A stretch of DNA of 25,906 nucleotides from a virus. The position numbers and the translations under genes were made by a program. The stretch spans positions 1-25,906 of IMG/VR virus record IMGVR_UViG_3300045018_000134; one strand, 5' to 3'. Below the pieces are notes generated by a model, which was not told where the DNA came from, searched no databases, and saw nothing but the letters and a program-made list of their open reading frames with translations. Shown piece by piece: positions 1-8,182 of the stretch; position 1 is the stretch's first letter, and each line of letters opens with the position of its first letter.

Positions 1-461
1 ACAAAAATTTCATCATTATAATTTTCCGCCATTGAAAATATTTTTTTGCAAATATACATTTGCCCAATTTTATAATTACTTCCGTCTGATGATTCTTGCA
101 TATCAATCTGCAGTATATCAGTATCAGCTTCTGGTGTTATTTCGACAATAAAATCTTTGGCTGTTGCATCAACTTTTGTAGTTAGTGTTGTTCCATCGCC
201 ATCTTTAATTAGAAAATCCCGCAAATTAGTGTTTTGCAGAATTAAATAATATATTTCTGTAGTTACAAAATTTTGCAAATCATCCCGAACAAAATAAATA
301 GAAACAGGATTATCATAAGTTAATGTTACAAATTGAAAATCTTTATTACCATCAATTAATTTGTTTTTTTGGCTTTGAGAATATGTCCCATCAGTAATCC
401 CTATACTGTTATGATTTCCCGCAAGCGTTTTATAAAAAAAAGTAGGTCGAATTAATGTCAT
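1..461 (-). CDS. Phage tail protein, N-terminal part (cut by window edge)
   Basis: Open frame of 153 codons that runs off the left edge without a stop. The ATG at 461-459 overlaps the TAA of the tape measure gene (TAATG), so the two are translationally coupled. The visible protein starts MTLIRPTFFYKTLAGN and looks beta-rich, without signal peptide or membrane segment. A stretch reading QIDMQESSDGSNYKIGQMYI resembles the beta-sandwich proteins often found just downstream of tape measure genes. By position this should be a distal tail or tail-tip component, but that role is inferred from gene order only. Confidence 0.75.
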   Translation of the reverse strand, partial: MTLIRPTFFYKTLAGNHNSIGITDGTYSQSQKNKLIDGNKDFQFVTLTYDNPVSIYFVRDDLQNFVTTEIYYLILQNTNLRDFLIKDGDGTTLTTKVDATAKDFIVEITPEADTDILQIDMQESSDGSNYKIGQMYICKKIFSMAENYNDEIF

Positions 462-2128
462 TATCTAAGTCCACTCCTTTTTAGTTTATTGTAATCAACA
501 ACAGCTCTTCCGATAGTTTTTGAATCGATCTGAACGTTAATTTGCAATGGGGATCTATTAACCGCTGTATTATTCCCACGCAACATAGATAATAAGTTCA
601 TCTGATCCTCTTTTGTTAACATCATTTCGCCAGAATTGGCTCTAACAGGCACGCGATCCCCACTATATGAGTTCCCAGCCACCACTCCACCAGTTGCCAT
701 TTTTTGTGCTGTTATCCCGGCAATTTGTTCGGCTCCGTATGCAGTAGCCGTCGCCGCCGCCGCCGCTCCAAGAGCAGGACCAACAAATGGTATCCCAGCC
801 ATCGCAGCATACGCATTCATTGCAGCTTCGTATGTTTTTATGGCAACATTATATATCGCAAAGGCTTTCCCTATATTAGATATTTCTTGAGATTTTGAGC
901 TTTGCAAAGCAATCATATCGTCAAAAAATTTTGAAGTTATTTCTTTTTCTTTTTGTTTTTGTTCATCAAGTTTTGCTACTTCTTCTTCAAGATTCCAAGC
1001 GTGGTATTCAGATATTTTTTTTTGTTTTTGTTCTTCTTTTTTTATATTTTCATCAATATATTCATTTTCTTGATTAATAACATTTTCCGCTTGCTCATAA
1101 TAATCTTCGTCTAATTTTTTAATTAATTCTTTATATGATTTTTCATATTCAAGTTCTTTTTGCAGAGTTTCCTTTTTTTGTTCAAGTTTTTTAATGTCTT
1201 TATCTTTTGTGTTTTTTGTTTCATCATCATTTATGGATTTTATTGATTTCTTCTGAATATTTTTTATCGTATTTATTGCGTTAATTGTTGATTTTTTTTT
1301 GGCTTCTAAAGCAGATTCATCTTTTCCAAAAAGAAAGTTATAAATAGAACCATGTTTTTTGCTTTCAGCTATATCAGAGTTAATCATTTTTAAAACTTCT
1401 GATAAATTTTTTAATTTTTCTTCCATAGGAACAACCGGACCATCAACAAATTCTTTAACCCAATAAATTAAATTAGTTAAAGATTCCGCTGTTTTATTAA
1501 TTGATGGATTAGTTTTTGTACCAATTGTTTCTTGCAATTCTTCAATAGCTTTTTTAAATTTATTAATATTATCAACATCTGCTGCTTCTGCAACCCCTTC
1601 GAATTTATCTGTCATTAATTTTATAATTTCAGTAGCATTTTTAAGTTTTGACCCCGTATCCTCAAATGATATTCCAAGCTTTTGCAATGCAACAGAGTTG
1701 CCATTTACAGCCTTTGAAAGCATTTTCGCTGCAGAATCAAGGTCAATCCCCATTGCAACAGATAAATTAACGGCTGATTTTGTTAAATTTTGAATCGTGT
1801 TTTTATCAAGTTCTGTCAAAACTGTAATTAATGATTCAGCAGAAATTATTTGTTCATCAGTATATTCTGTAATTTTTGATAAACTAAAAGCAAAATCAAT
1901 GTTAGATTGATATGCTTCTTCTGTATATACTCCTGCATTTTTCATTGATACTTCTAATTTTTGAAGCTCTCTATTAGATTCTATAGCCGCGTCATTAGAT
2001 TTCTTCAAAATTCCAACAAAACCACCAATTGATACTATTGTTGATAAAAATCCTAAATTAAGGCTTTTTAAAATTTTACTAAAATTATCTTTTGCATTAA
2101 TTAGTATATTAATATTTTTATCAGTCAT
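461..2128 (-). CDS. Tail tape measure protein (555 aa)
   Basis: Expected to form the ruler inside the tail tube and set tail length. Most of the chain is charged and helical or coiled-coil (Lys/Glu-rich at about residues 280-410). A hydrophobic Ala/Gly-rich segment follows at about 435-475 (AYAAMAGIPFVGPALGAAA). The C-terminal motif GGVVAGNSYSGDRVPVRAN, then SGEMMLTKEDQ, is characteristic of siphophage tape measure proteins. It is short for the family: at about 0.15 nm per residue it would give a tail near 80 nm. An SD-like GGAT lies upstream of the ATG. It begins only 17 nt after the tail tube gene; see the finding on missing chaperones. Confidence 0.9.
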   Translation of the reverse strand: MTDKNINILINAKDNFSKILKSLNLGFLSTIVSIGGFVGILKKSNDAAIESNRELQKLEVSMKNAGVYTEEAYQSNIDFAFSLSKITEYTDEQIISAESLITVLTELDKNTIQNLTKSAVNLSVAMGIDLDSAAKMLSKAVNGNSVALQKLGISFEDTGSKLKNATEIIKLMTDKFEGVAEAADVDNINKFKKAIEELQETIGTKTNPSINKTAESLTNLIYWVKEFVDGPVVPMEEKLKNLSEVLKMINSDIAESKKHGSIYNFLFGKDESALEAKKKSTINAINTIKNIQKKSIKSINDDETKNTKDKDIKKLEQKKETLQKELEYEKSYKELIKKLDEDYYEQAENVINQENEYIDENIKKEEQKQKKISEYHAWNLEEEVAKLDEQKQKEKEITSKFFDDMIALQSSKSQEISNIGKAFAIYNVAIKTYEAAMNAYAAMAGIPFVGPALGAAAAATATAYGAEQIAGITAQKMATGGVVAGNSYSGDRVPVRANSGEMMLTKEDQMNLLSMLRGNNTAVNRSPLQINVQIDSKTIGRAVVDYNKLKRSGLR

Positions 2129-2145
2129 TTTTATTATCCAAAAAA

Positions 2146-3171
2146 TTAAACCGTATAGGTTCCAGAAACCGAATTAACAGCGGTTATCTTGCACGTATAT
2201 CCAAGGCTTGGATGCTGCATCGCTTCAAATGGAATTGTCAGCGTCTGTAACCCTTGCCCAGATATAGCCGGGGCTTCACCAAGAAGCAATACATAAGGTA
2301 ATTCGATTGTAATTGAATACGGAATGGTTGTCCCCGCAATTAATTCAGTATGTGTAATAACATATTTTAACGCAATTGGAGTTCCTGCAATATAATAATT
2401 ATAAAAAATTAAATCCTTTGTTCTATCAATTGTAAAATCTCCATTAATCATCGGAATTCCATTAAAAGCCACACGTGATGGAGTCGCAGAATTTCCCCCG
2501 GGAATCATTTCAGCCATATTATCATATTTGAATTTAGCTGATTTTTGATAAATTGAAGCTGTGCTCGAAATTGTTGCCCCATATTGCAAATCACAATTTG
2601 AAGAAACAAAAGGGTTTTTGCTTGTATAAGTGGGGGAAGAAAGCGATGCACTTGCAGTTTGCACCGTCTTGCCAACATACTCAGCAATAAAAGTTATTTC
2701 TCCCTGTTCAGGGATACTTAATTCTAAAGATTTCATGAAAGATCCTATGAATTGAAAAAGCAGAGTGTTATCTTCTCCACCCATCAATGCTTCTAATGTT
2801 TGCCCAGTAGATGGGAAATCAGCAGGGACCGAAACTCTCGGCTCATTAAAAATATGCGTATAGCCAATAGAAGCTGATCCGCTTACAGAATTATAATTAC
2901 CCATCAGATCAGCAAATCCAATAGACTGCATAATCTCATCTGGGAATAATTGTCCGTTAGCTGTTCCTGTTACACTTGTACGGTCAACTATAACCGCTGT
3001 TTTACCTCTAGTTTTTCTGTTTGTTTCAACAGCTTTAAGATTCGGCATATCTATTTTTAAATTTAAATCAGTAAAACTTTGGAAGCTTGTTGCAGCAACA
3101 GCGGTAGGAATTGTCGCTTGAGTTCCTCTCCCAAAATACCCTTCATGCCCGTATATATATTGTGTACTCAT
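2146..3171 (-). CDS. Major tail tube protein (341 aa)
   Basis: Probable subunit of the tail tube. The protein starts MSTQYIYGHEGYFGRGTQAT and is beta-rich with few charged blocks. The segment around residues 150-172 (LELSIPEQGEITFIAEYVGK) matches the pattern conserved in siphophage tail tube proteins, where an immunoglobulin-like or tube strand is followed by a 'F.GEFVGK'-like turn. Its place immediately before the tape measure gene supports the call. The SD AAGGAGAACAATAAA precedes the ATG. At 341 residues it is longer than lambda gpV-type tube proteins, so an added domain in the C-terminal third is possible. Confidence 0.8.
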   Translation of the reverse strand: MSTQYIYGHEGYFGRGTQATIPTAVAATSFQSFTDLNLKIDMPNLKAVETNRKTRGKTAVIVDRTSVTGTANGQLFPDEIMQSIGFADLMGNYNSVSGSASIGYTHIFNEPRVSVPADFPSTGQTLEALMGGEDNTLLFQFIGSFMKSLELSIPEQGEITFIAEYVGKTVQTASASLSSPTYTSKNPFVSSNCDLQYGATISSTASIYQKSAKFKYDNMAEMIPGGNSATPSRVAFNGIPMINGDFTIDRTKDLIFYNYYIAGTPIALKYVITHTELIAGTTIPYSITIELPYVLLLGEAPAISGQGLQTLTIPFEAMQHPSLGYTCKITAVNSVSGTYTV

Positions 3172-3172
3172 T

Positions 3173-3331
3173 TTATTGTTCTCCTTTTTTATTTATTATT
3201 TTTTTAAATATATTTTGTTTTAAAAGTTTAGTTCCTATACTATCTCTAACTTCGAAAATTTCGCCTCTTAATACAGTCTTTTTTATATCAGATATTACTC
3301 TTTCGGCGAATCCAATTAATTGTAATTTCAA
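3173..3331 (-). CDS. Small phage protein with TTG start (52 aa)
   Basis: Reading frame of 52 codons from a TTG at 3331-3329 to TAA at 3175-3173. It begins LKLQLIGFAERVISDIKK (the TTG would be read as Met) and continues TVLRGEIFEVRDSIGTKLLK. The start is chosen because a perfect AGGAGG (3346-3341) sits 9 nt upstream, and the TTG overlaps the TGA of the preceding gene, implying coupled translation. The pattern 'GEIFEV.D..G..LL' is seen in small phage proteins that accompany tail or head genes; the 64-residue product at 8644-8838 has a similar layout. Function unknown. Confidence 0.65.
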   Translation of the reverse strand: MKLQLIGFAERVISDIKKTVLRGEIFEVRDSIGTKLLKQNIFKKIINKKGEQ

Positions 3332-4257
3332 TTTTCAATACCTCCTATTAAAAATTTAAAACTTAACTTATCAATCCCTGTTATAATTCCATCAGAGCAA
3401 TCAACAATTTTATCAATATGATTGTTTAATTTGATATACTCACTAATTTGCTGAGAATATCGGAACAAATTAGCGTTTGTTTTCAAGTTTAATTCTTCAT
3501 TAAGAATAATTTCTTCTTCTTTTCTTATTGAATTTATTCCAGAATAATAAGCATCATCAATATAACTGTAATCATGGCCAAGTAATATTAATTGCTTGCA
3601 ATTAAAAAATTCTAATGCAAAAGATATTGTTGCATGCCCTACACATCCGCCGCATTTTGTAATTATTGGCAAATCTGATAATTCAGCTTCTTTAATTAAT
3701 TCTATATGGCTATTTATTCGGCATGGAGTCACAAAAAAACAAACTCTTCCGCCTAATTGATAGAATTTTCTAACAAAATCATGATTACAACCAATATGAG
3801 CCAATAAAATTGATCCATGCAAGTCAACATTATCAATATCGGCTTTAGTTTTCATTTCAGCATCTAATGCAATAACAAACTTTGGCTTAATCCCATGGTT
3901 CAATAAATAATTAAGGCTTCTGTCGGCTGCAACAATTTTATATTTATGCTGTATTTGCTGTAATTCTTCGATATTTTTTGATAAAGAAGCTCCAGAAGCA
4001 ATAGAAATTACTGTTTTCCCAGAAAATTTAAACTTATATTTATTTAAATTAATAGACGGTATAGCTTTATTTTTCTTCGCATTTTCTATTTGAACAGGTA
4101 GTATCCTTTCAACAGTGTTAATATCAGATTCAGCCTCGAATAGCTTAAAAACAGCAATATCAATCATTTTTCTTGTTGATGCTGGATTACGCTTGATGAT
4201 TTCTACAAGTTCTCTAACTTTTTCTAGGTTTCTTCGCATTCTTGCAATATCTAACAT
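3328..4257 (-). CDS. MAF/DUF115 family protein (6-hydroxymethylpterin diphosphokinase MptE-like fold)
   Basis: 309 residues from ATG 4257. The core matches the DUF115 (MAF_flag10 / MptE-like) family: SIASGASLSKNIEEL (about 85-99), VAADRSLNYLLNHGIKPKFV (about 109-128, nucleotide-binding-like), LLAHIGCN, GGCVGHATISFALEF (about 203-217) and LILLGHDYSYIDDAYYSG (about 223-240). Family members include motility-associated flagellin glycosyltransferases (Maf) and a pterin diphosphokinase; which activity applies is unknown. It lies between the head-tail joining genes and the tail tube gene, an odd place for an enzyme. A GTG start at 4269 is possible (11-nt overlap with the gene before), but ATG 4257 lies one base after that gene's stop and has GGTGGG 8 nt upstream, so it is preferred. 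Confidence 0.8.
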   Translation of the reverse strand: MLDIARMRRNLEKVRELVEIIKRNPASTRKMIDIAVFKLFEAESDINTVERILPVQIENAKKNKAIPSINLNKYKFKFSGKTVISIASGASLSKNIEELQQIQHKYKIVAADRSLNYLLNHGIKPKFVIALDAEMKTKADIDNVDLHGSILLAHIGCNHDFVRKFYQLGGRVCFFVTPCRINSHIELIKEAELSDLPIITKCGGCVGHATISFALEFFNCKQLILLGHDYSYIDDAYYSGINSIRKEEEIILNEELNLKTNANLFRYSQQISEYIKLNNHIDKIVDCSDGIITGIDKLSFKFLIGGIEN

Positions 4258-4258
4258 T

Positions 4259-4942
4259 TTATAGCCCACCAGGAATAAATCTTGGAGTTTTTACGTTGAT
4301 ATCAACTGTAGATATTACATAACCATCAATTAACTCTATATTATGTGATATTTCAGGGTCTTCAAGAATTGTATTATTCAAATTTTTATCTTTAAAAACT
4401 ACATTTATTACATTTGTCAAATCCACTAATGCTCCACAAGCTTCTATTGCGGCTTGAGATGAATTATTGAAAGCAGAAACATGATTAGAATTACATAAGA
4501 AGTAATATCCGGAATTTGTATCATATATTTTTGCTCCTATATTTTTATAATATTTACCAACTTCAAGCAAGTCCGTTCCACCAACTAAAGTTGCTGCTGT
4601 ATTATTAGAGCTTATATAGTAATCGTTAACATTATCCGTCCCTTCTTGTAATGCAGATTTTATAGTTAATTGTATTGCTTGATTATAGATCCAGTGGTTA
4701 TTATTCAAGGATTCCTTATTTCCTTGACCAATCTGAACTGTAATGCTTGGCAAAGATTCCTCATCTTCAACAATATTTGATGGACCATAAAAAAATCTTT
4801 TAAAATATGCTAAAGTTGTTCCAGATTTAAGATATGATCCAAATTCATCAATCAGATAATTATCTTGAGAGTCAAGCAGATATCCTCCGATAGAGGCTTC
4901 AATTCTTCTGCAAATTTGATTATATATATTAATTAATTTCAT
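4259..4942 (-). CDS. Probable head-tail joining / tail-terminator-position protein (227 aa)
   Basis: Unrecognised by clear motif. Begins MKLINIYNQICRRIEASIGG and is rich in Asn, Ser and Ile with alternating hydrophobic strands. It has no signal peptide or membrane helix. Its ATG overlaps the stop of the HK97 gp10-like gene (ATGA, 4939-4942). The slot between the gp10-like gene and the tail tube is where tail terminator or tail-completion proteins are encoded in HK97/lambda-like gene orders. An N-terminal helix followed by a strand 'SLPSITVQIGQG' is compatible with a terminator fold. The role is inferred from position; confidence in the gene itself is high. Confidence 0.7.
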   Translation of the reverse strand: MKLINIYNQICRRIEASIGGYLLDSQDNYLIDEFGSYLKSGTTLAYFKRFFYGPSNIVEDEESLPSITVQIGQGNKESLNNNHWIYNQAIQLTIKSALQEGTDNVNDYYISSNNTAATLVGGTDLLEVGKYYKNIGAKIYDTNSGYYFLCNSNHVSAFNNSSQAAIEACGALVDLTNVINVVFKDKNLNNTILEDPEISHNIELIDGYVISTVDINVKTPRFIPGGL

Positions 4943-5469
4943 AAGATTTCATCAACCTTCCTGCTCATTATTTCATTAAAAATATTTTGTATAACTGGTA
5001 CTATTTTATTTTGTACAAAATGTGTCCCTGTTCTTGCCGGCTGGTTAACTTTTCGAGCGATAGTAATCCCAGTTTTTTCTGATGCTTTTTTTATCCCAAG
5101 CTTCCCAACAATTTTAAAAAATTTATCTTTGCTAGATTTTTTTATTTGAAAAGTATTTACTTGTTGAGCTTTTTTATCTATAGCGAAAACTAAAATTTTG
5201 CTTCTTTTTGGAGTTATAGTTGTAGCTTTTCTTCCATTCTCAAGACTTACAAGCGGAATAGAGTTTGTTTGTATAATTCCGCTATTATTTTTAAGTACCT
5301 TTCGCCATGTCTTTCTGCCAATCCCTGTTCTTTTTGGCGTATTTTCAACGGCAACACGGAACCCTTTAATAGTAGTCTCATTGATAGCTATTTTAACGTT
5401 TTTTGGCAATTCTTTCTCTAATTTATTTAAAAATTTATCAGCATCAGTCTTAATTACAAAATCAAACAT
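4939..5469 (-). CDS. HK97 gp10-like head-tail component (176 aa)
   Basis: Basic protein starting MFDFVIKTDADKFLNKLEKE. The block VENTPKRTGIGRKTWRK matches the 'A....P..TG.LR.S' signature of HK97 gp10-like minor capsid/tail-completion proteins, and the C-terminal PARTGTHFVQNKIVPVIQNI fits the closing helix of that family. An ATG at 5496 would add nine residues but has only a weak SD. ATG 5469 has AAAGAGAG 8-13 nt upstream and overlaps the preceding stop by 8 nt, so it is preferred. It sits directly after the gp6-like connector, as in classic head-tail modules. Confidence 0.75.
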   Translation of the reverse strand: MFDFVIKTDADKFLNKLEKELPKNVKIAINETTIKGFRVAVENTPKRTGIGRKTWRKVLKNNSGIIQTNSIPLVSLENGRKATTITPKRSKILVFAIDKKAQQVNTFQIKKSSKDKFFKIVGKLGIKKASEKTGITIARKVNQPARTGTHFVQNKIVPVIQNIFNEIMSRKVDEIL

Positions 5470-6031
5470 ATATGCGTCTCTCTTTATATAATTCATTAAG
5501 GATCCATTCCGGTATTTGAGTTATATTAACGCTCAATTCTCCGCCATTACCATCAGATACTATTTTTGTAGCTAATCCTGAAAAAATCGCTGCAATTTTT
5601 ACACAAAGGTTTTTTATGTTTTCTGGAGTTGATGAATACCCAAAAACTCCAGTAATTACAATAGCATTATGTCCTGAAGACCAAGCATTTTTCATTATTT
5701 TTCCATAATTTTTAAAAAGATAATAATCTTCATCTTTTGTTAATATTATTCCATCTTCTATAATTGAAGTAATCGAAACTATTGGCGGGGTTAATATTGA
5801 ATCTTGAGCATAATTAATAATAAATCCATTATTAGATTCTCCATATATGTCCACGATTTCATTTGATAATGTCGCTTGGTAATAAAAATTTCCCGTATTA
5901 TCTTCAATATATTTCGTTGCTCTTCGAATACAATCTTCAAGAAAAGTATATTTTTCGTCTGTTATTTTTTGCTCTCTTCCAAGTTCTTGTTGCAATTCAG
6001 AAACTGTTGCATAACAATTAGTTAATGTCAT
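5462..6031 (-). CDS. gp6/gp15-like head-tail connector protein (189 aa)
   Basis: Begins MTLTNCYATVSELQQELGRE. The N-terminal helical part (ITDEKYTFLEDCIRRATKYI followed by EDNTGNFYY) is the typical pattern of the phage gp6-like connector family, in which an 'i...A...IE..tgr.f' helix is followed by a beta insertion. The central section (PPIVSITSIIEDGIILTKDE then DYYLF) also fits. It would bind the portal and extend the neck to receive the tail. Its ribosome binding site is an unusual nine-guanine run two bases before the ATG (see separate entry). Confidence 0.8.
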   Translation of the reverse strand: MTLTNCYATVSELQQELGREQKITDEKYTFLEDCIRRATKYIEDNTGNFYYQATLSNEIVDIYGESNNGFIINYAQDSILTPPIVSITSIIEDGIILTKDEDYYLFKNYGKIMKNAWSSGHNAIVITGVFGYSSTPENIKNLCVKIAAIFSGLATKIVSDGNGGELSVNITQIPEWILNELYKERRIYV

Positions 6032-6033
6032 TT

Positions 6034-6042
6034 CCCCCCCCC
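6034..6042 (-). promoter_or_regulatory. Homopolymer G9 tract acting as ribosome binding site
   Basis: Nine consecutive C on the plus strand (G on the transcribed strand) end two bases before the ATG of the connector gene at 6031. No other SD is present in the 15-nt gap after the preceding stop (6049-6047), so the G run itself must supply ribosome pairing. Such a tract is striking in this A/T-rich sequence and is prone to replication slippage. Confidence 0.55.
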
Positions 6043-6046
6043 GATA

Positions 6047-7057
6047 TTATTCATATACACAAGTTATATTTGTTGCTCCCGATAATGATATAAATAAACC
6101 ATTATCAAAAGGGATGTTAGTTAATACTGTCGCTATATTCGCTTTCGTTGTGTCAATTGTAGCAATAACCGTTCCATTTGTTGAAAGCCCGTCATATAGA
6201 GTTATAATTTTTGAGTCTAAACTATTAATATCTACTTGATGTATTTCACCCGGTCCAACTTTTAATAAATAATTTCCGTTTGTCATATTAACTACTTTTG
6301 ATTGAGAATTTTTTGTCCCCAATCTTGAAATAGAACCTACTAATATCTTCATACTTCCTGTAGCGTTTGTCCCGTTTTGATTTAAAACTTGAAAAGTTGG
6401 TTTTAAATGTAAAGTTCCAGAATTACTATTAGTATTCGCAATTAAAGTGTATACCAGATCCCCATTCATTGTGTACTGAGTAATTTTATTTGTAAAATAA
6501 ATTTCATAAGTATTGAAGGAGACTCCCATATATTGAGAGCAATTAATACTATCACAAGAAGTATCTACGCCTAATCTTCTATTAACGCAACTTAATCTAT
6601 TGCCTGAAATTTCAAAAAAGAATCCATTATAATTATCAAAAGCCCCGATTCTTTTTGTTGATGTATTTGTATCTTGGATTCTTACAATTGATCTGAACAT
6701 GTTAGAATTTGCACCTTGGTATCTTGCTACTCTTCCAGAAGTTATCATTACATTTGCGGTAGTTGAGCTGTTAACTGATATTACACACTCTGAAGCGGTA
6801 ACAACTATTGAACTATTATTACTTATCGGAGAAATCCAAAAATTACCATCTAATGCTGCCCCGTTGAATACCCCTCCAGCTAGTCGATAGGTTTCTGCTG
6901 TTCTTAGTTGGTTTACTAATGTTCCTTCTATTTCATTCCCATATTCATCTGTTAGCAAAATTTCTTGAGGAGATGTGCTAATTCTTGAATTAGCACTAGA
7001 AATCTGTAAAAATAATACAAAAACTAAAACAAAATAAAAAAATATTTTAACCATCAT
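6047..7057 (-). CDS. Secreted-type phage virion-region protein with C-terminal beta domain (336 aa)
   Basis: ATG at 7057 (or 7054) with GGAG 5-8 nt upstream, overlapping the preceding TGA. A start seven codons further up has no SD. The N-terminus (MMVKIFFYFVLVFVLFLQIS, then SANS) is a clear Sec signal peptide with a possible SSA cleavage site. The mature part is Asn/Ser/Thr-rich, beta-type, with several cysteines at about 150-180. The C-terminal about 75 residues (GPGEIHQVDINSLDSKIITL then YDG, ending FISLSGATNITCVYE) resemble the beta-sandwich domain seen in phage head decoration and fibre proteins, with a 'TLYD...GTVIATID' strand. Likely a surface-exposed virion or host-surface protein; export is unexpected and unproven. 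Confidence 0.75.
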   Translation of the reverse strand: MMVKIFFYFVLVFVLFLQISSANSRISTSPQEILLTDEYGNEIEGTLVNQLRTAETYRLAGGVFNGAALDGNFWISPISNNSSIVVTASECVISVNSSTTANVMITSGRVARYQGANSNMFRSIVRIQDTNTSTKRIGAFDNYNGFFFEISGNRLSCVNRRLGVDTSCDSINCSQYMGVSFNTYEIYFTNKITQYTMNGDLVYTLIANTNSNSGTLHLKPTFQVLNQNGTNATGSMKILVGSISRLGTKNSQSKVVNMTNGNYLLKVGPGEIHQVDINSLDSKIITLYDGLSTNGTVIATIDTTKANIATVLTNIPFDNGLFISLSGATNITCVYE

Positions 7058-7674
7058 AATTTCTCCACAGCAATGCACAGGTCGCTAAATACAACATTAA
7101 TTCCTGAACCTGTTCCGTTCGGACTTGTCCATCGCAAATTAAACCAATCATTAAGATTAAACAACCCTACATGCTCTAAAATCAAAAAACTATATGCAGC
7201 TGAATTAGAATGCTGAACATATCTTGTTGGAGATATTATTGATGCATCATTAACGCTTATCCCAGCTAATACCGTAGCGATATATGATGCTGTAGTAGTA
7301 CTTATCTTGCACCAAACTCTAACTTTGTAGATTCCAGTCTTGCCCATCACAATATTGCCGGTAGGACCCAGAGAAACATTAAGCGTGGCTTCTTGTGTAA
7401 CGGCATTAAGCGTTATTAGGCACACATTACCTGTAATAAGCACCGAGTTAAGAGTTACTGCACGCTGATGGAAATATCCATAAGCTCTAGAATTATCGTA
7501 AAAATAATTTGCGGTAATGCCTCCAGCAGCGGTTATCCCACCGTTATAATTATTAGTTACTGTTTTTGAATTAGCTAATCCGATAACTCTATTGGCATCA
7601 ATGCTTAATTGATTAGCAAAAACAAAAGATTGAGCTGATATTATCACTAATATAAACAAATAAAATATTTTCAT
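7054..7674 (-). CDS. Secreted-type phage protein, possible jelly-roll (C1q-like) domain (206 aa)
   Basis: Begins MKIFYLFILVIISAQSFVFA, a canonical signal peptide with a VFA cleavage motif before NQLSIDANR. A Gly/Asn-rich linker (about 30-60) is followed by a beta-rich C-terminal half: GKTGIYKVRVWCKISTTTAS, LAGISVNDASII, then FNLNDWFNLRWTSPNGTGSG. The pattern 'G.Y.v......I.VN......GD.v.lr' is that of C1q/TNF-like or phage receptor-binding jelly rolls. Second-to-last of four consecutive signal-peptide genes in transcription order is the preceding gene; this one is third. Fold assignment is by eye only. Confidence 0.75.
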   Translation of the reverse strand: MKIFYLFILVIISAQSFVFANQLSIDANRVIGLANSKTVTNNYNGGITAAGGITANYFYDNSRAYGYFHQRAVTLNSVLITGNVCLITLNAVTQEATLNVSLGPTGNIVMGKTGIYKVRVWCKISTTTASYIATVLAGISVNDASIISPTRYVQHSNSAAYSFLILEHVGLFNLNDWFNLRWTSPNGTGSGINVVFSDLCIAVEKL

Positions 7675-7688
7675 GAATAACTCCCATT

Positions 7689-8126
7689 TTAATATTTAGT
7701 CGCTAAAATATTGCCCGTAATATTTGCTGTTGCAGAATAATTATAAAAAGTAATTACGCAATTATTTGACTTAAAATTAATCAAATCTGTTCCAGAAGTT
7801 AAGGTATCGTTACTTAATAATGTGGTTCTATCAGACAAATACCATGCAACATTAGCAGTTGTTATGTTTCCCGTACTTTGCCAAGGAAAATAAAAATTTA
7901 AAGCTCCAAAATCGCCGATATTATCTATCTTATAATTAATGCTTGAGTTTGCTGTTATTTGCTGCGATTTCAATTCTGCCTGAATAGCAGTTGGGATATT
8001 ATTATTCAATGTAGTTCGATTCGAATAACTACCAGCTTGAAATTTCGGAAGATAATCCGCAAAAAGCCCATTAGTTGCAACTATGAGCATGATTATAATT
8101 GTAATTAATAAGCTCTTTTTATACAT
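7689..8126 (-). CDS. Secreted-type phage hypothetical protein (145 aa)
   Basis: ATG 8126 is chosen because AAAGGAAAT lies just upstream; an earlier TTG at 8162 falls inside a stem-loop and has no SD. The N-terminus MYKKSLLITIIIMLIVATNG then LFADYLP is a signal peptide with an LFA cleavage motif. The mature 110 residues are polar and beta-like (FKSNNCVITFYNYSATANIT), Asn/Thr-rich, with one cysteine. No family recognised. It lies between two other signal-peptide genes and shares their composition, so a joint role is likely. Confidence 0.7.
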   Translation of the reverse strand: MYKKSLLITIIIMLIVATNGLFADYLPKFQAGSYSNRTTLNNNIPTAIQAELKSQQITANSSINYKIDNIGDFGALNFYFPWQSTGNITTANVAWYLSDRTTLLSNDTLTSGTDLINFKSNNCVITFYNYSATANITGNILATKY

Positions 8127-8150
8127 TTTTTTATTTCCTTTTATTAAAAT

Positions 8151-8175
8151 TGGGTAGAGCAATAAGCCCTACCCA
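8151..8175 (-). terminator. Stem-loop between two signal-peptide genes, possible weak terminator
   Basis: TGGGTAG (8151-8157) pairs with CTACCCA (8169-8175); GC pairs continue inside around an AATAA loop. The single A/C mismatch in plus-strand RNA becomes a G-U wobble in minus-strand RNA, giving a continuous 10-bp stem on the transcribed strand only. It is followed by ATTTTAATAA, a weak U-tract, then the next gene's SD. It could attenuate or protect the mRNA downstream of the 8183-8647 gene. Confidence 0.5.
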
Positions 8176-8182
8176 TAAAAAC

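Noticed and set aside
4258-4269. GTG start of the DUF115-like gene at 4269
   Set aside because: It overlaps the preceding gene by 11 nt and has no SD; ATG 4257 has GGTGGG at the right distance.
8127-8162. TTG start extending the 145-residue secreted protein
   Set aside because: The extension runs through a stem-loop, has no SD, and would place residues before the signal peptide.
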